Origin: Verrucomicrobiota bacterium
Lineage (GTDB): Bacteria; Verrucomicrobiota; Verrucomicrobiia; Limisphaerales; BJHT01
Reading direction: 5' to 3'
DNA length: 40,485 bases
Assembly (NCBI GenBank): GCA_014193395.1
Contig: BJHT01000025.1
Location: forward strand, 1-40,485
Shown piece after piece: positions 31,351 through 39,616 of the stretch (within the stretch, counting starts at the first letter, position 1; each line of letters starts with the position of its first letter). The notes beneath the pieces were generated by a model. It was given only the letters and a program-made list of their open reading frames with translations, was not told the DNA's origin and did not search any database. A program made the position numbers and the translations under genes.

Positions 31351-33720
31351 TCATCCTTTGGTGATCATTTCGTCGAGGTTCAACAGGGCGGTGGCGACGG
31401 CCTGCCAGGCGGCGGATTCGGATTTGGTGGCGGCCAGTTGGTCGGTCAGCAGGCGGCGCAGCGCGGCGAGTTCGGCGGGTTGCGGGGTGCGCGTGAGGCA
31501 GAGGCGGAAGGCGTGGACGAGGCGCGTGTCATTGTCAGCGGTCGGCTGTTCGCGCAGCACGCGGCGGGCGAGCGCGGCGGCGGCCTCGACGTACACGGGA
31601 TCGTTCAGGAGCGTGAGGGCCTGGAGCGGTGTGTTCGAGCGCGAGCGCTGGATCACGCAGGCGGTGCGCGCGGTGGCATCGAAATTCACAAAGCTCGGAT
31701 ACGGCGAGCTGCGCCGCCACACCGTGTAAATGCCGCGCCGCCACGCATCGTCGCCGGCGCTGGTTTCGTAGTTGTATTTCTCGCCGCCGATTTTCGCGCC
31801 CCACAGGCCGGCGGGTTGCGGCGGATAAACGGGCGGGCCGCCGAGTTTCAATTGCAACAATCCGGCAGCGGCGAGGGCGTTGTCGCGCACCAGTTCGGCG
31901 GCGAGCCGGAAGCGCGGGCCGCGCGCGAGCAGCTTGTTTTCATCATCGCGGGCCAGCAGCGCCGGCGTCAGGCGCGAGGACTGGCGATAGGTGGCGCTGG
32001 TCACGATGAGGCGGTGGAGGTGCTTCATCGACCACGGGCGCGGTGGCGCGGCGGCGGCGACGACGGCAGCGGGCGGCAAGGGTGAAGGCTCCATGAATTC
32101 CACCGCGAGCCAGTCGAGCAGTTCGGGATGCGTCGGCGGTTCGCCTTTGAGTCCGAAGTCCTCGAGCGATGCCACGAGGCCGCGGCCGAAAAACTCGGCC
32201 CACCAGCGATTCACCACCACGCGGGCCGTGAGCGGATTCGCGCGGTCGCCGAGCCAGCGGGCCAGATCGAGCCGTGACAGACGCGCCGGCGTCGAGGCGG
32301 CCGCGCCCTCGCCGAGCGCGCCCGCAGCCGCTGCCAGCGGGTGCAGCGCCACGGGCACGCCGGGCGTGACCGCTTCGGCGGGATCGAGGAAATTGCCGCG
32401 CTTGAGGATGGCGGCGGGGCGCGGCGATTCGAGCTCCTGCATCACGAGCGTGCGGGGCGGGGCATCGGCGGGCGCGTTCTTTTTTTTTGCGACGGCGGGC
32501 CGGGTGTCGTTCGGGCGCGCGGGATTTTCTGAAACGAGAGGCGGGAGGCTGAGATAGGGACCGGTGAATTTGAGCGCGGCCATGGCCTTCGCGCTGGTGA
32601 ACTCGGTCTCTCGCGCCGTGTTGTTGAAGAAGGCGAAGAGGCGGTAGTAGTCGCGCTGGGTGAAGGGATCGTACTTGTGATTGTGGCATTGCGCGCACTC
32701 GAGCGTCGTGCCTAGCCACACGGAGGCGGTGGTGTTGACGCGGTCGAAAACCTGGTTGACGCGATTTTCCTCCTGATCGGTGCCGGCCTCGACATTGCAC
32801 GGGGCGCAACGGTGGAAGCCGGTGGCGATGAAAAGATCGGCGTTGGTGCTGCCGGTCGCGCGCGCGAGCAGGTCGCCGGCGAGCTGGTGCAGCGTGAATT
32901 GATCGAAGGGCAGGTCGGCGTTCAGCGCGCGAATCACCCAGTCGCGGAACGGCCAGAGGTCGTGGAGATCGTCGCGTTGGAAGCCGTGGGAATCGGCGTA
33001 GCGGGCGAGGTCGAGCCATTGGCGCGCCCATTTTTCGCCGTAGTGCGGCGACGCGAGCAGGCGCTCGACGACGCGCTCGTACGCGCCGGGAACGCGGTCG
33101 GCGAGGAAGGCGTCGGCCTCGGCGGGCGTGGGCGGCAGGCCGGTCAAATCGAGATAAACGCGGCGCAGCAGGCGGGCGGGATCAGCTTCGGCGGAGGGCG
33201 TGAGACCTTCGCTGCGGAGCCGCGCGAAGACGAAGTGATCGATGGGATTGCGGGCGGGCGCGGCAAGTTCAGCGGCGGCGGGCAGCGGCGGGCGGACGGG
33301 TTTCACGTAGGCCCAGTGCTTGGCGTCCTCGGGCCAGATGGCGCCTTGTTCGATCCAGCGACGGAGCGTGGTGACTTGCGCTGCGGACAGGCGCTCGCCT
33401 TTGGGCGGCATCATTTCGTCGGCATCGGTGGTGGTGACGCGGGCGAGCAGCGGGCTGGCGTCGGGCTGGCCGGCGACGAGCGCGGGCTTGCCCGATTTGC
33501 CGCCGCGCAATGCGGCGGCACGGGAGGCAAGGGAGAGGCCACCCTTCGGTTTCTCCGCGCCATGGCAATCAAGACACCGGCTCGCGAGCAACGGCTGGAT
33601 CTCGCGCGCGAAATCGACCGTCGCCACCACCGCCGCCGCCCGTGCAGCGCCGAGCGGAAACGCGACGCTGGCGCTGATGGCGAGGAGCCGGAGGGGCAGA
33701 AAACGGAGGGTCGCACGCAT
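31351..33720 (-). CDS. PSCyt1-DUF1549-DUF1553 cytochrome c-type protein
   Basis: Protein of 789 residues. Signal sequence (LRFLPLRLLAISASVAFPLG), then a planctomycete-type cytochrome c domain with heme motif CLDCH (about residue 50) and distal Met in MMPPKGERLS. Next are DUF1549 (NPIDHFVFARLRSEGLTPS ... YLDLTGLPPTP ... GEKWARQWLDLARYADS, and a second CxxCH in LECAQCHNHKYDPF) and DUF1553 toward the C-terminus (LARWLGDRANPLTARVVVNR; SRSNTPLQALTLLNDP). It is the usual operon partner of DUF1501 and presumably acts in the periplasm as a redox/hydrolytic enzyme on polysaccharides, though no member's reaction is firmly known to me. Start MRATLRFLP (33720) opens the signal. Confidence 0.93.
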   Translation of the reverse strand: MRATLRFLPLRLLAISASVAFPLGAARAAAVVATVDFAREIQPLLASRCLDCHGAEKPKGGLSLASRAAALRGGKSGKPALVAGQPDASPLLARVTTTDADEMMPPKGERLSAAQVTTLRRWIEQGAIWPEDAKHWAYVKPVRPPLPAAAELAAPARNPIDHFVFARLRSEGLTPSAEADPARLLRRVYLDLTGLPPTPAEADAFLADRVPGAYERVVERLLASPHYGEKWARQWLDLARYADSHGFQRDDLHDLWPFRDWVIRALNADLPFDQFTLHQLAGDLLARATGSTNADLFIATGFHRCAPCNVEAGTDQEENRVNQVFDRVNTTASVWLGTTLECAQCHNHKYDPFTQRDYYRLFAFFNNTARETEFTSAKAMAALKFTGPYLSLPPLVSENPARPNDTRPAVAKKKNAPADAPPRTLVMQELESPRPAAILKRGNFLDPAEAVTPGVPVALHPLAAAAGALGEGAAASTPARLSRLDLARWLGDRANPLTARVVVNRWWAEFFGRGLVASLEDFGLKGEPPTHPELLDWLAVEFMEPSPLPPAAVVAAAAPPRPWSMKHLHRLIVTSATYRQSSRLTPALLARDDENKLLARGPRFRLAAELVRDNALAAAGLLQLKLGGPPVYPPQPAGLWGAKIGGEKYNYETSAGDDAWRRGIYTVWRRSSPYPSFVNFDATARTACVIQRSRSNTPLQALTLLNDPVYVEAAAALARRVLREQPTADNDTRLVHAFRLCLTRTPQPAELAALRRLLTDQLAATKSESAAWQAVATALLNLDEMITKG

Positions 33721-33955
33721 GACGGATTCACGGTGACTTTGGCGGAGGTGGCGGGATTCGGCGATAGCAATTCGGGGGGTTGTCCCGGAGAGCGCCCGTC
33801 CCCGGGCGCAGCAGGGTGGAGCGCAGTGAGATTCGGGGCATTCCAAGACCCCCGAGCGTGCGCACGTCGCTGCGGCCGAGACGGCTGCACTCCACCGCTG
33901 TGTCGCGGGGCATTTGCCGCTTGCCGGAAAAAATCACGACTCCTAGTTTGCGCCG

Positions 33956-34663
33956 ATGAAGCGTTTGATTTTCCTCGGGCTGATGACGTTTTTTGTCAGC
34001 CAGGTTTCCCCCCGGCTGGCCGCGCAGGCCACCGATCCTGCCAAGGCCGCGGCCGAGGCTGCGGACCGGCAAGAGGCGCAGGAGCGGGCCTTGCGGTTGA
34101 AGGCGATCATCGAGGACGTGGTGGCCGCGCAGTCCGCGCAGCAGAAGCGCATGCTGGCGCTGATCGAGGACATGAAGGTGCTGCGCGATGACACCGCCGA
34201 GGCTGTCGGGAAATGCGCCACGACCGCGGACATCAAGAAGCTCGATGAGAAAATCGCGGCGCTCGAAAAGGCGCGCACGGCGGACCGGGAGCTGATTCTC
34301 GGCGAGATCGCCAAACTGGCCAAAACCCTCGCGGCCGCTCCGGCCCCCGCACCCACGCCGCACCCGCCGACACATGTGGGGCCCATCACCGATCGCAAGC
34401 CGCCCACCATCCCCACGCCTGCGATCAAGCCCAAACCGCCGGAAGTGAAACCGACCGAGCCCGCCCCCAAGCTCGAGAAAGGCGTCGAGCATGTGGTCAA
34501 CAAAGGTGAGTTTTTCTCGACCATCCTGGCCGCCTACAACGCCGAGTTCAAAAAGCTCGGCAAAAAGCAGGTGACGCAGAAACAGGTGCTCGCCGCCAAT
34601 CCCGGCCTGAACCCGAACAACGTCCGCATCGGGCAGAAAATCTTCATCCCGGTGCTGGACTAA
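33956..34663 (+). CDS. Secreted coiled-coil protein with C-terminal LysM domain
   Basis: Protein of 235 residues. Signal peptide (RLIFLGLMTFFVSQVSPRLAAQ), a long charged helical region (about 28-125, heptad-like, likely coiled coil), a Pro-rich linker (PAPAPTPHPPT; PTIPTPAIKPKPPE), and a LysM-like domain at the end (VEHVVNKGEFFSTILAAYN ... VLAANPGLNPNNVRIGQKIFIP). It probably binds peptidoglycan in the periplasm. The insertion KKLGKKQVTQKQ inside the LysM unit is typical of PVC versions. Followed after 41 bp by a small membrane protein gene. Confidence 0.85.
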   Translation: MKRLIFLGLMTFFVSQVSPRLAAQATDPAKAAAEAADRQEAQERALRLKAIIEDVVAAQSAQQKRMLALIEDMKVLRDDTAEAVGKCATTADIKKLDEKIAALEKARTADRELILGEIAKLAKTLAAAPAPAPTPHPPTHVGPITDRKPPTIPTPAIKPKPPEVKPTEPAPKLEKGVEHVVNKGEFFSTILAAYNAEFKKLGKKQVTQKQVLAANPGLNPNNVRIGQKIFIPVLD

Positions 34664-34704
34664 GCGGGCGGCGCCCGCACCCCTGCGGTCCTGCTCCTCT
34701 CCCC

Positions 34705-35088
34705 ATGATGAAACTGCTCCGCCGCCTGCATCTTTACCTCGGCTGTTTCTTCGCGCCGCTGCTGCTCTTCTACATTCTCACCGGCTGGTATCAGACGCTG
34801 AATCCGAACCGCCTGAAGTCTCCGAGCGAGGCGGAGACGTTGCTGCAAAAATTCCGCGTCGTGCATTCCGACCAGATTTTCCCGAGCGAAAACGAATTGG
34901 ACAAACCGTCGTCGCCGAAAAAATACCGCGCGTTGGTGGTGGTGATGTCGATCGCCTCGACGGTGATGATTTTGATCGGCCTGGTGCTCGCCTTCAAAAC
35001 ACTGCGTACGCAATGGCCCGTGTGGCTGTCGCTCGTGCTGGGCGTGGTGCTGCCGGCGTTTTTGTTGTGGCTGGGGCAGGGGAGATAA
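34705..35088 (+). CDS. Small PepSY-TM-like membrane protein
   Basis: Protein of 127 residues with three hydrophobic segments: LYLGCFFAPLLLFYILTGWYQ, ALVVVMSIASTVMILIGLVLA and PVWLSLVLGVVLPAFLLWL. The N-terminal RRLHLYLGCFFAPLLLF is characteristic of PepSY-associated transmembrane proteins. Role unknown; it may be co-transcribed with the LysM gene. Confidence 0.75.
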   Translation: MMKLLRRLHLYLGCFFAPLLLFYILTGWYQTLNPNRLKSPSEAETLLQKFRVVHSDQIFPSENELDKPSSPKKYRALVVVMSIASTVMILIGLVLAFKTLRTQWPVWLSLVLGVVLPAFLLWLGQGR

Positions 35089-35154
35089 AGTGCCACGGGG
35101 CGGGCGGCGGGGATTGCCGCAAAGAGGCGCAAAAGACGCAAAAAGAGCGTGAGC

Positions 35155-36309
35155 TTATCGCGACTGAGTCTTGCGCCCGCCGGGAACAATGCTCGCAGCG
35201 ACGTCGGCCGCCGCGTCCGCCAGCGCGCTCCACTCGGCGGCCGTCGTCTCTGGGCCGCTGCTGAAGCGCAGCGCGCGCGCGGCTTCGCTGGCGGGGCCGC
35301 CCATCGCGGCGAGGACGTGCGACGGCTCTTCCTTGCCGCTGGAACACGCCGAGCCGGTCGAGACGGCGAAGCCGGCCTTGTCGAGTTTCACGACCCAGCG
35401 AACGCGGCAGTCGGCGTCGGGCATCACGGCGGAGACGGTGTTCCACAAACGGTCCGCGCCCGCGCCGATGATTTGCACGCCGGGAACTTTCTCGCGCAGC
35501 AACGTCTCGAAATTCGTGCGCAGCCGGAGGCGCACGGCGAGCGTGTCGGGGGTGAGTTGTGCGGTGCGTTCGGCGAGCGCGGCGAGCATCGCGAGCACGG
35601 CGGCGACGCTCTCGGTGCCGGCGCGGCGGCCTTCCTCCTGCGGCCCGCCGAGCAGCAGCGGGTGAACGCGTCCGCGCGCGGGACATTTCAGGAAACCGAC
35701 GCCTTTCGGCCCGCCGAATTTGTGCGCGCAGCCGCTGACGAAATCGCAGTCGCCGAGGCCGCTCGCCGGGAGTTTGCCGAGCCATTGCGCGGCATCGCAG
35801 AGGAAAGGGATGCCGCGCTCGCGACACAGGGCGAGGGTTTCGCGCCAGGGCTGGAGGACGCCGGTTTCATTGTTCGCGGCCATGACCGAGAGCGCGCCGG
35901 GACTTTTTTTTGCGAGCTGCTTTTTCAACCACGCGAGGTCGATCACGCCGTCGCGGGTGACGGGGATCAGGCGCAGGCGTTTTCCGAAATGAAATCGGGC
36001 GGACTCGCGCAGGCACGGGTGCTCGATGGCGGAAATCCATAGTTCCTCGCGCGCCGCGAGCGTACGGGCGAAGTGGTGGATCGCGGTGTTGTTCGACTCG
36101 GTCGCGCCGGAGGTCCAGACGAGATCGAGCGCGTGGCAGCCGAGCAGCGCGGCGAGCTGTTCGCGGGCGTTGGTGAGCGCGGCGTCCGCGCGCGCGCCGA
36201 GGCGGTGCGGGCTGGAGGGGTTGCCGATGAACTGCGCGCTGGCCTGCACCCACGCGTCGCGCGCGGCGGGCGAGAGCGGGGTGGTGGCGTTGTGATCGAA
36301 GTAAATCAC
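35155..36309 (-). CDS. Cysteine desulfurase (NifS/IscS family)
   Basis: PLP enzyme of 384 residues that moves sulfur from cysteine to Fe-S or tRNA thiolation pathways. IYFDHNATTPLSP is the family start, followed by WTSGATESNN, AIEHPC, and ANNETGVLQP. FLCDAAQWLGKL binds PLP, and the Schiff-base Lys is in CAHKFGGPKGVGF. The active-site Cys is in STGSACSSGKEE. The GTG start overlaps the TGA of the upstream nucleotidyltransferase gene (bases GTGA), so the two are translationally coupled. No iscU/iscR is nearby. Confidence 0.94.
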   Translation of the reverse strand: MIYFDHNATTPLSPAARDAWVQASAQFIGNPSSPHRLGARADAALTNAREQLAALLGCHALDLVWTSGATESNNTAIHHFARTLAAREELWISAIEHPCLRESARFHFGKRLRLIPVTRDGVIDLAWLKKQLAKKSPGALSVMAANNETGVLQPWRETLALCRERGIPFLCDAAQWLGKLPASGLGDCDFVSGCAHKFGGPKGVGFLKCPARGRVHPLLLGGPQEEGRRAGTESVAAVLAMLAALAERTAQLTPDTLAVRLRLRTNFETLLREKVPGVQIIGAGADRLWNTVSAVMPDADCRVRWVVKLDKAGFAVSTGSACSSGKEEPSHVLAAMGGPASEAARALRFSSGPETTAAEWSALADAAADVAASIVPGGRKTQSR

Positions 36310-36812
36310 GCGGCGGGCGGCGGCTGATTCTTGATCAGTTCAGTCAGGAACCGCCGGTCGAGGACATCCTTCTCGCGGTAGGTTTGCTTCATGCGCAGGA
36401 GGAGGCGTGGGGTGGCCAGCGGGATGTTCACGCCGCACACGGGCATGACGACCATGTCGCGGCTGGCTTCGGCGTAGTCGATGCCGCAGGCCTGGCGCAT
36501 CAGGTCCACCACGATCTCATCGGCCACGCGCACGACGAGACATTCGTCGAAATCCGTGGCGTTGACCTCGCGCACCGCGCCGTCGGGCAGGCCCATCAGG
36601 GCGGATTGCACCTTGGCGAAATTCTCCGGCGAAGTGTCGATCAGCAAGTCAATGTCCTCGGTGGCGCGGGCGAAGCCGTGCTGGATGATGGCGAACCCGC
36701 CGACCACCAGATACTTCGCGCCGGCCTCATTGAGTCGCCGGCAGAGGAGCAGCAGGTCATCCGTGTCGGGCAGCCGCGGCTCTAGCGGCGGGTTATCATT
36801 CGGAGTGTCCAT
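36306..36812 (-). CDS. MNT/AbiEii-like nucleotidyltransferase
   Basis: Protein of 168 residues with the minimal nucleotidyltransferase fold: YLVVGGFAIIQHG (the GG/S-type motif), ATEDIDLLID (catalytic D-x-D) and a third acidic residue in EIVVDLMR. Such proteins act as toxins or antitoxins by adding nucleotides to tRNA or protein. It overlaps a 66-residue gene upstream by about 31 bp and the cysteine desulfurase downstream by 4 bp. Start MDTPNDNPP (36812). Substrate unknown. Confidence 0.8.
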   Translation of the reverse strand: MDTPNDNPPLEPRLPDTDDLLLLCRRLNEAGAKYLVVGGFAIIQHGFARATEDIDLLIDTSPENFAKVQSALMGLPDGAVREVNATDFDECLVVRVADEIVVDLMRQACGIDYAEASRDMVVMPVCGVNIPLATPRLLLRMKQTYREKDVLDRRFLTELIKNQPPPAA

Positions 36813-36982
36813 GCGTCGGCTTCGGCGGCAGTTTTGAAACGCCACACGCCCTTGGGGATGAAAGGGCGGTTGCCGCGGAGGGTGCGCATGAGTTTGAGAA
36901 ACCCATTGGCGGTCTCCAAGTTGACCTTGGTTTTGCCTTTGCGCCCGAAAATCTTCATCGGCAGTTCATCGCCACGTTGCAT
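36782..36982 (-). CDS. Small basic protein paired with the nucleotidyltransferase
   Basis: Protein of 66 residues, basic, with FGRKGKTKVNLETANGFLKLM and a C-terminal PFIPKGVWRFKTAAEADAW segment that recurs in small proteins next to nucleotidyltransferases in PVC genomes, as far as I recall. Its stop lies inside the nucleotidyltransferase gene, so translation is coupled. It is probably a partner (antitoxin- or adaptor-like). No Shine-Dalgarno sequence is visible before ATG 36982. Confidence 0.6.
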   Translation of the reverse strand: MQRGDELPMKIFGRKGKTKVNLETANGFLKLMRTLRGNRPFIPKGVWRFKTAAEADAWTLRMITRR

Positions 36983-37045
36983 TGTGCCAATCGACCATCA
37001 ATCCCCTTTCATTTCGAGGCTTAATTTGTTTTCTTCCGCGCGCAC

Positions 37046-37534
37046 ATGAACACTGGCAAGCCCGCGACGCTGTTTTACAAGCGCTCGCATTTCTCCACCC
37101 ACCTGCCGGTGGACTATCTCTACAGTCCGTCGCATGCGTGGCTGGCGCGGCACGCGGACGGCTTGTGGCGCGTGGGCCTCACCAAGTTCGCCACGCGGAT
37201 GCTCGGCGAGATGGTGGACCACGGCTTTGAGTTGGAGCCGGGCGCAGTGATCGAGCCGGGGCAGATCGTGGGCTGGATCGAGGGCTTCAAGGCGATCTCG
37301 GATTTGTATGCCATCGCCAGCGGCCAGTTCCGCGGCGGCAATCCGTTGCTGAAGGAAAAGATCGGCGTGGTGAACAAGGATCCGTTCGGCGACGGCTGGA
37401 TTTATCAGATAGAAGGCACACCCGACGCGCGCTGCATGGACGTGACCACCTACCGCGCGGTGCTCGACAAGACGATCGACAAGATTCTCGAGAAACAGAA
37501 GGGCGAAGGGATGGAGGGGGAGGGGGAAAAGTAA
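37046..37534 (+). CDS. Glycine cleavage H-like lipoyl carrier protein
   Basis: Protein of 162 residues. HAWLARHADGLWRVGLTKFATRMLGEMV matches the H-protein fold, and the lipoyl Lys is in GWIEGFKAISDLYAIASG, where ordinary GcvH has VESVKA. The C-terminal extension (YRAVLDKTIDKILEKQKGEG) is longer and charged compared with ~125-130-residue GcvH. No gcvT or gcvP is adjacent, so it may be a GcvH-like protein used for lipoate relay or another lipoyl system. ATG 37046 follows the ATG-proximal segment that is duplicated near 38118. Confidence 0.82.
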   Translation: MNTGKPATLFYKRSHFSTHLPVDYLYSPSHAWLARHADGLWRVGLTKFATRMLGEMVDHGFELEPGAVIEPGQIVGWIEGFKAISDLYAIASGQFRGGNPLLKEKIGVVNKDPFGDGWIYQIEGTPDARCMDVTTYRAVLDKTIDKILEKQKGEGMEGEGEK

Positions 37535-37587
37535 TTAGTAATTAGTGATTAGTGATTAGTAATTAGTAATTAGTAATTAGTAATTAC
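37532..37587. repeat. Eight heptamers of type TAATTAG
   Basis: TAATTAG, TAATTAG, TGATTAG, TGATTAG, TAATTAG (three more), then TAATTAC: eight consecutive 7-bp units directly after the gcvH-like stop codon. The inverted form of the same heptamer is at 38281-38316. Confidence 0.9.
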
Positions 37588-37599
37588 TCGCCACTATCC

Positions 37600-37866
37600 T
37601 CACGGGAAATATCGGTAGATTTCCTTCCGGTTCAGGCAGCGGACGAAGGTGAAAGTATTCTCCGAAAACGTCGCGCCCAGCCGGAATTCACCGATGCGGA
37701 TGCGATAATACTTCCCTGTCGTTTAGAGCCGCTTGAGGTTCGGAATCTCTCCGAACGTCCGCGCCTGCTCGACATTCTCAATCGTCCGCCGGATGCGCTT
37801 CAGCAACGCGGCGTCCGTGATCGTCTCCAAATCCCGCACGAAGCTCTCGCGGAAGGCGACCTTCAT
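37600..37866 (-). pseudogene. RelE/ParE-type toxin remnant with an internal stop
   Basis: Read from ATG 37866, the frame gives MKVAFRESFVRDLETITD and then IENVEQARTFGEIPNLKRL, then TAA (37723-37725). The same frame continues with TGKYYRIRIGEFRLG and then TFVRCLNRKEIYRYFP before a stop at 37600. The part after the internal stop is the conserved second half of RelE-type toxins (YYRIR..G.FR.G ... RKEIYRYFP). One nonsense change therefore splits an otherwise intact ~88-residue toxin. Its start overlaps the antitoxin stop by 4 bp (ATGA), the normal operon arrangement. Confidence 0.8.
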
Positions 37867-38066
37867 GTGCCCCGCTCCAAGTGCCGGAACACCCGCGCGC
37901 GGCTGGCCGGGGGCGTGTCTTCCCCCGCCTTGGTGGCCCGCAGCAACGCGACATCTTCGAGGCTCTCCGCCACAGCTCCACGCAGCAGGTCGGGGCGTTC
38001 CTCCAAGACTTCGATGACAGCGGATTTCAACAGGCCTTTCAACCGGCGTTCTTCAATGGCAGTCAT
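37863..38066 (-). CDS. Antitoxin-like small protein
   Basis: Protein of 67 residues, acidic/helical: LKGLLKSAVIEVLEERPDLL and then AVAESLEDVALLRATKAGEDT, ending with a VFRHLE motif. This layout is typical of small antitoxins encoded just before RelE-like toxins. The toxin gene next to it is broken by a stop codon, so the antitoxin may now be an orphan or protect against related toxins elsewhere. Confidence 0.7.
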   Translation of the reverse strand: MTAIEERRLKGLLKSAVIEVLEERPDLLRGAVAESLEDVALLRATKAGEDTPPASRARVFRHLERGT

Positions 38067-38117
38067 AGCGTCCGCACGCTAGGCAGGGCGGACGGCCAAG
38101 TCAACCGACCGTCCCTG

Positions 38118-38167
38118 CAATCACCTTTCTTTTCGGAGTTGGATTTGATTTCATCGCCGCGCACATG
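38118..38167. repeat. Duplicated leader of the gcvH-like gene
   Basis: About 50 bp ending in CCGCGCACATGAG closely match the region just before and including the gcvH-like start (about 36998-37048, ending CGCGCGCACATGAA); shared words include CAATC-CCTTTC-TTTCG and ATTTG-TTTC-TC. Only a 29-codon frame follows, unrelated to GcvH. It appears to be a copied promoter/leader or a recombination scar. Confidence 0.55.
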
Positions 38168-38240
38168 AGCCACAACCAGTCCGCCACGCCCCACGCCTGC
38201 CACGCTGCGATCGGAGGGTTGTCCGAAGCACGCACGAGAG

Positions 38241-38316
38241 TAATTAGTAATTAGTCCGAACCACCTTTGAACCGCCCCTGCCTTCACTAATCACTAATCA
38301 CTAATTACTAATTACT
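38241..38316. repeat. Inverted TAATTAG heptamer repeat
   Basis: TAATTAGTAATTAG at the left is mirrored by CTAATCACTAATCACTAA and TTACTAATTACT at the right around ~33 bp. It sits just before the CobW-type gene. Together with the run at 37532 it encloses the toxin-antitoxin remnant. Confidence 0.85.
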
Positions 38317-38328
38317 TTTCCCCTCTCC

Positions 38329-39444
38329 ATGCCCCAAGCTCGCTACATCATGATCGGTGGTTTCCTCGGTGCGGGGAAAACCACGGCCGTCGCCAAACTC
38401 GCCGAGCGCCTGCATTCGCAGGGCCGGCGCGTGGGTCTCATCACCAATGACCAAGGGAGCGAACTGGTGGATACGGCCATGCTGCGCTCGCGCGGGTTTG
38501 CCACCGAGGAAATTCCCGGCGGCTGTTTCTGCTGCCGCTTCAACTCGCTCGTGGACGCGGCGAACAAGCTCACGGAAAACACGCGGCCGGATGTTTTCAT
38601 CGCCGAGCCGGTGGGTAGTTGCACTGATCTGGTGGCGACGGTGACTTATCCGTTGCGGCGGATGTATGGCGCGAGTTTCTCGATAGCGCCGCTTAGTGTG
38701 CTCGTGGACCCGGTGCGGGCGCGGCGAGTATTCGGACTGGCCGAGGGCGGGAATTTTTCCGAGAAGGTTACTTACATTTATCGCAAGCAGCTTGAGGAGG
38801 CGGACCTCATTGTCATTAACAAACGTGAGTTGCTGGACACCGCGCAGTTGGCGGAGTTGACCGCGAAACTCGCCGCGGAGTTTCCCAAGGCAGGAGTGCT
38901 CGCCGTATCCGCCCGGACGGGCGCGGGCCTAGATGAATGGTTCGCGCGTATCGCGATCGCCGAGCAGCCGCCGGGAGATGCGATGGCGGTGGATTACGCA
39001 GTCTATGCCGAGGGCGAGGCGCTGCTGGGCTGGCTCAATTGCACGGTCGCACTGACTGCGCCCGCACCCTTCGAGGGCAACGCGGTCCTCCGCGCGCTGG
39101 CGCGGCGCACGCAGGAATTGCTCAATGCCGACGGGGCCGAGATCGCGCATCTCAAGATGACTCTCAGCCCGAACGAAGGTCTCGGGGACATCGCCGTGAT
39201 CAATCTCGTGCGCAACGATTTTGTGCCTGAGTTGTCACAGGAGCTGCCGGAAGAGATCACCAGCGGACAAGTCATCATCAACTGCCGCGCCGAGGCCGCG
39301 CCCGAGACGCTGCGCGCTGCGGTGGAACGCGCGTTGGTCGAGGTTGGCGGGGAATTCCCCGGACTATCTTTGCAGCTCGAACACTCGGAACACTTCCGTC
39401 CCGGCAAACCACAACCGACGCATCGGGATTTGAAACGGGGATAG
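38329..39444 (+). CDS. CobW/P47K-family GTPase, metallochaperone-like
   Basis: Protein of 371 residues. Walker A GGFLGAGKTTAVAKL (G1), IPGGCFCCRF (the family metal-binding CxCC motif, about residues 64-70), AEPVGSCTDL (switch/Walker B region), VINKREL (NKxD-like guanine-binding motif). The C-terminal half is shorter and lacks the usual CobW_C signature and His-rich stretch. It likely inserts or stores a divalent metal (Zn, Co) using GTP, but the partner is unknown. ATG 38329 follows the heptamer repeat. Confidence 0.9.
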   Translation: MPQARYIMIGGFLGAGKTTAVAKLAERLHSQGRRVGLITNDQGSELVDTAMLRSRGFATEEIPGGCFCCRFNSLVDAANKLTENTRPDVFIAEPVGSCTDLVATVTYPLRRMYGASFSIAPLSVLVDPVRARRVFGLAEGGNFSEKVTYIYRKQLEEADLIVINKRELLDTAQLAELTAKLAAEFPKAGVLAVSARTGAGLDEWFARIAIAEQPPGDAMAVDYAVYAEGEALLGWLNCTVALTAPAPFEGNAVLRALARRTQELLNADGAEIAHLKMTLSPNEGLGDIAVINLVRNDFVPELSQELPEEITSGQVIINCRAEAAPETLRAAVERALVEVGGEFPGLSLQLEHSEHFRPGKPQPTHRDLKRG

Positions 39445-39561
39445 GCGTCGGATTGCGATGCCGCTATTTTTCCGGCCAAGGTTTTAACCCTGCGCCAGCG
39501 AGTCAAACTACGTGGTGCGGCGCACCGTCAGGCAACGCACGGCCGGCGCACGAAAACGCGA

Positions 39562-39587
39562 GGCCGGAAGGATTGCTCCTTCCGGCC
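39562..39587. terminator. Hairpin between cobW-like gene and pseudopilin gene
   Basis: GGCCGGAAGGA and TCCTTCCGGCC form a perfect 11-bp stem with a 4-nt TTGC loop between two convergent genes. On the minus strand it is followed by TCGCGTTTTCG, a weak T-tract. Likely shared terminator. Confidence 0.65.
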
Positions 39588-39616
39588 GAACTGGGTCCCG
39601 CCGCCGGACTGGCTAA

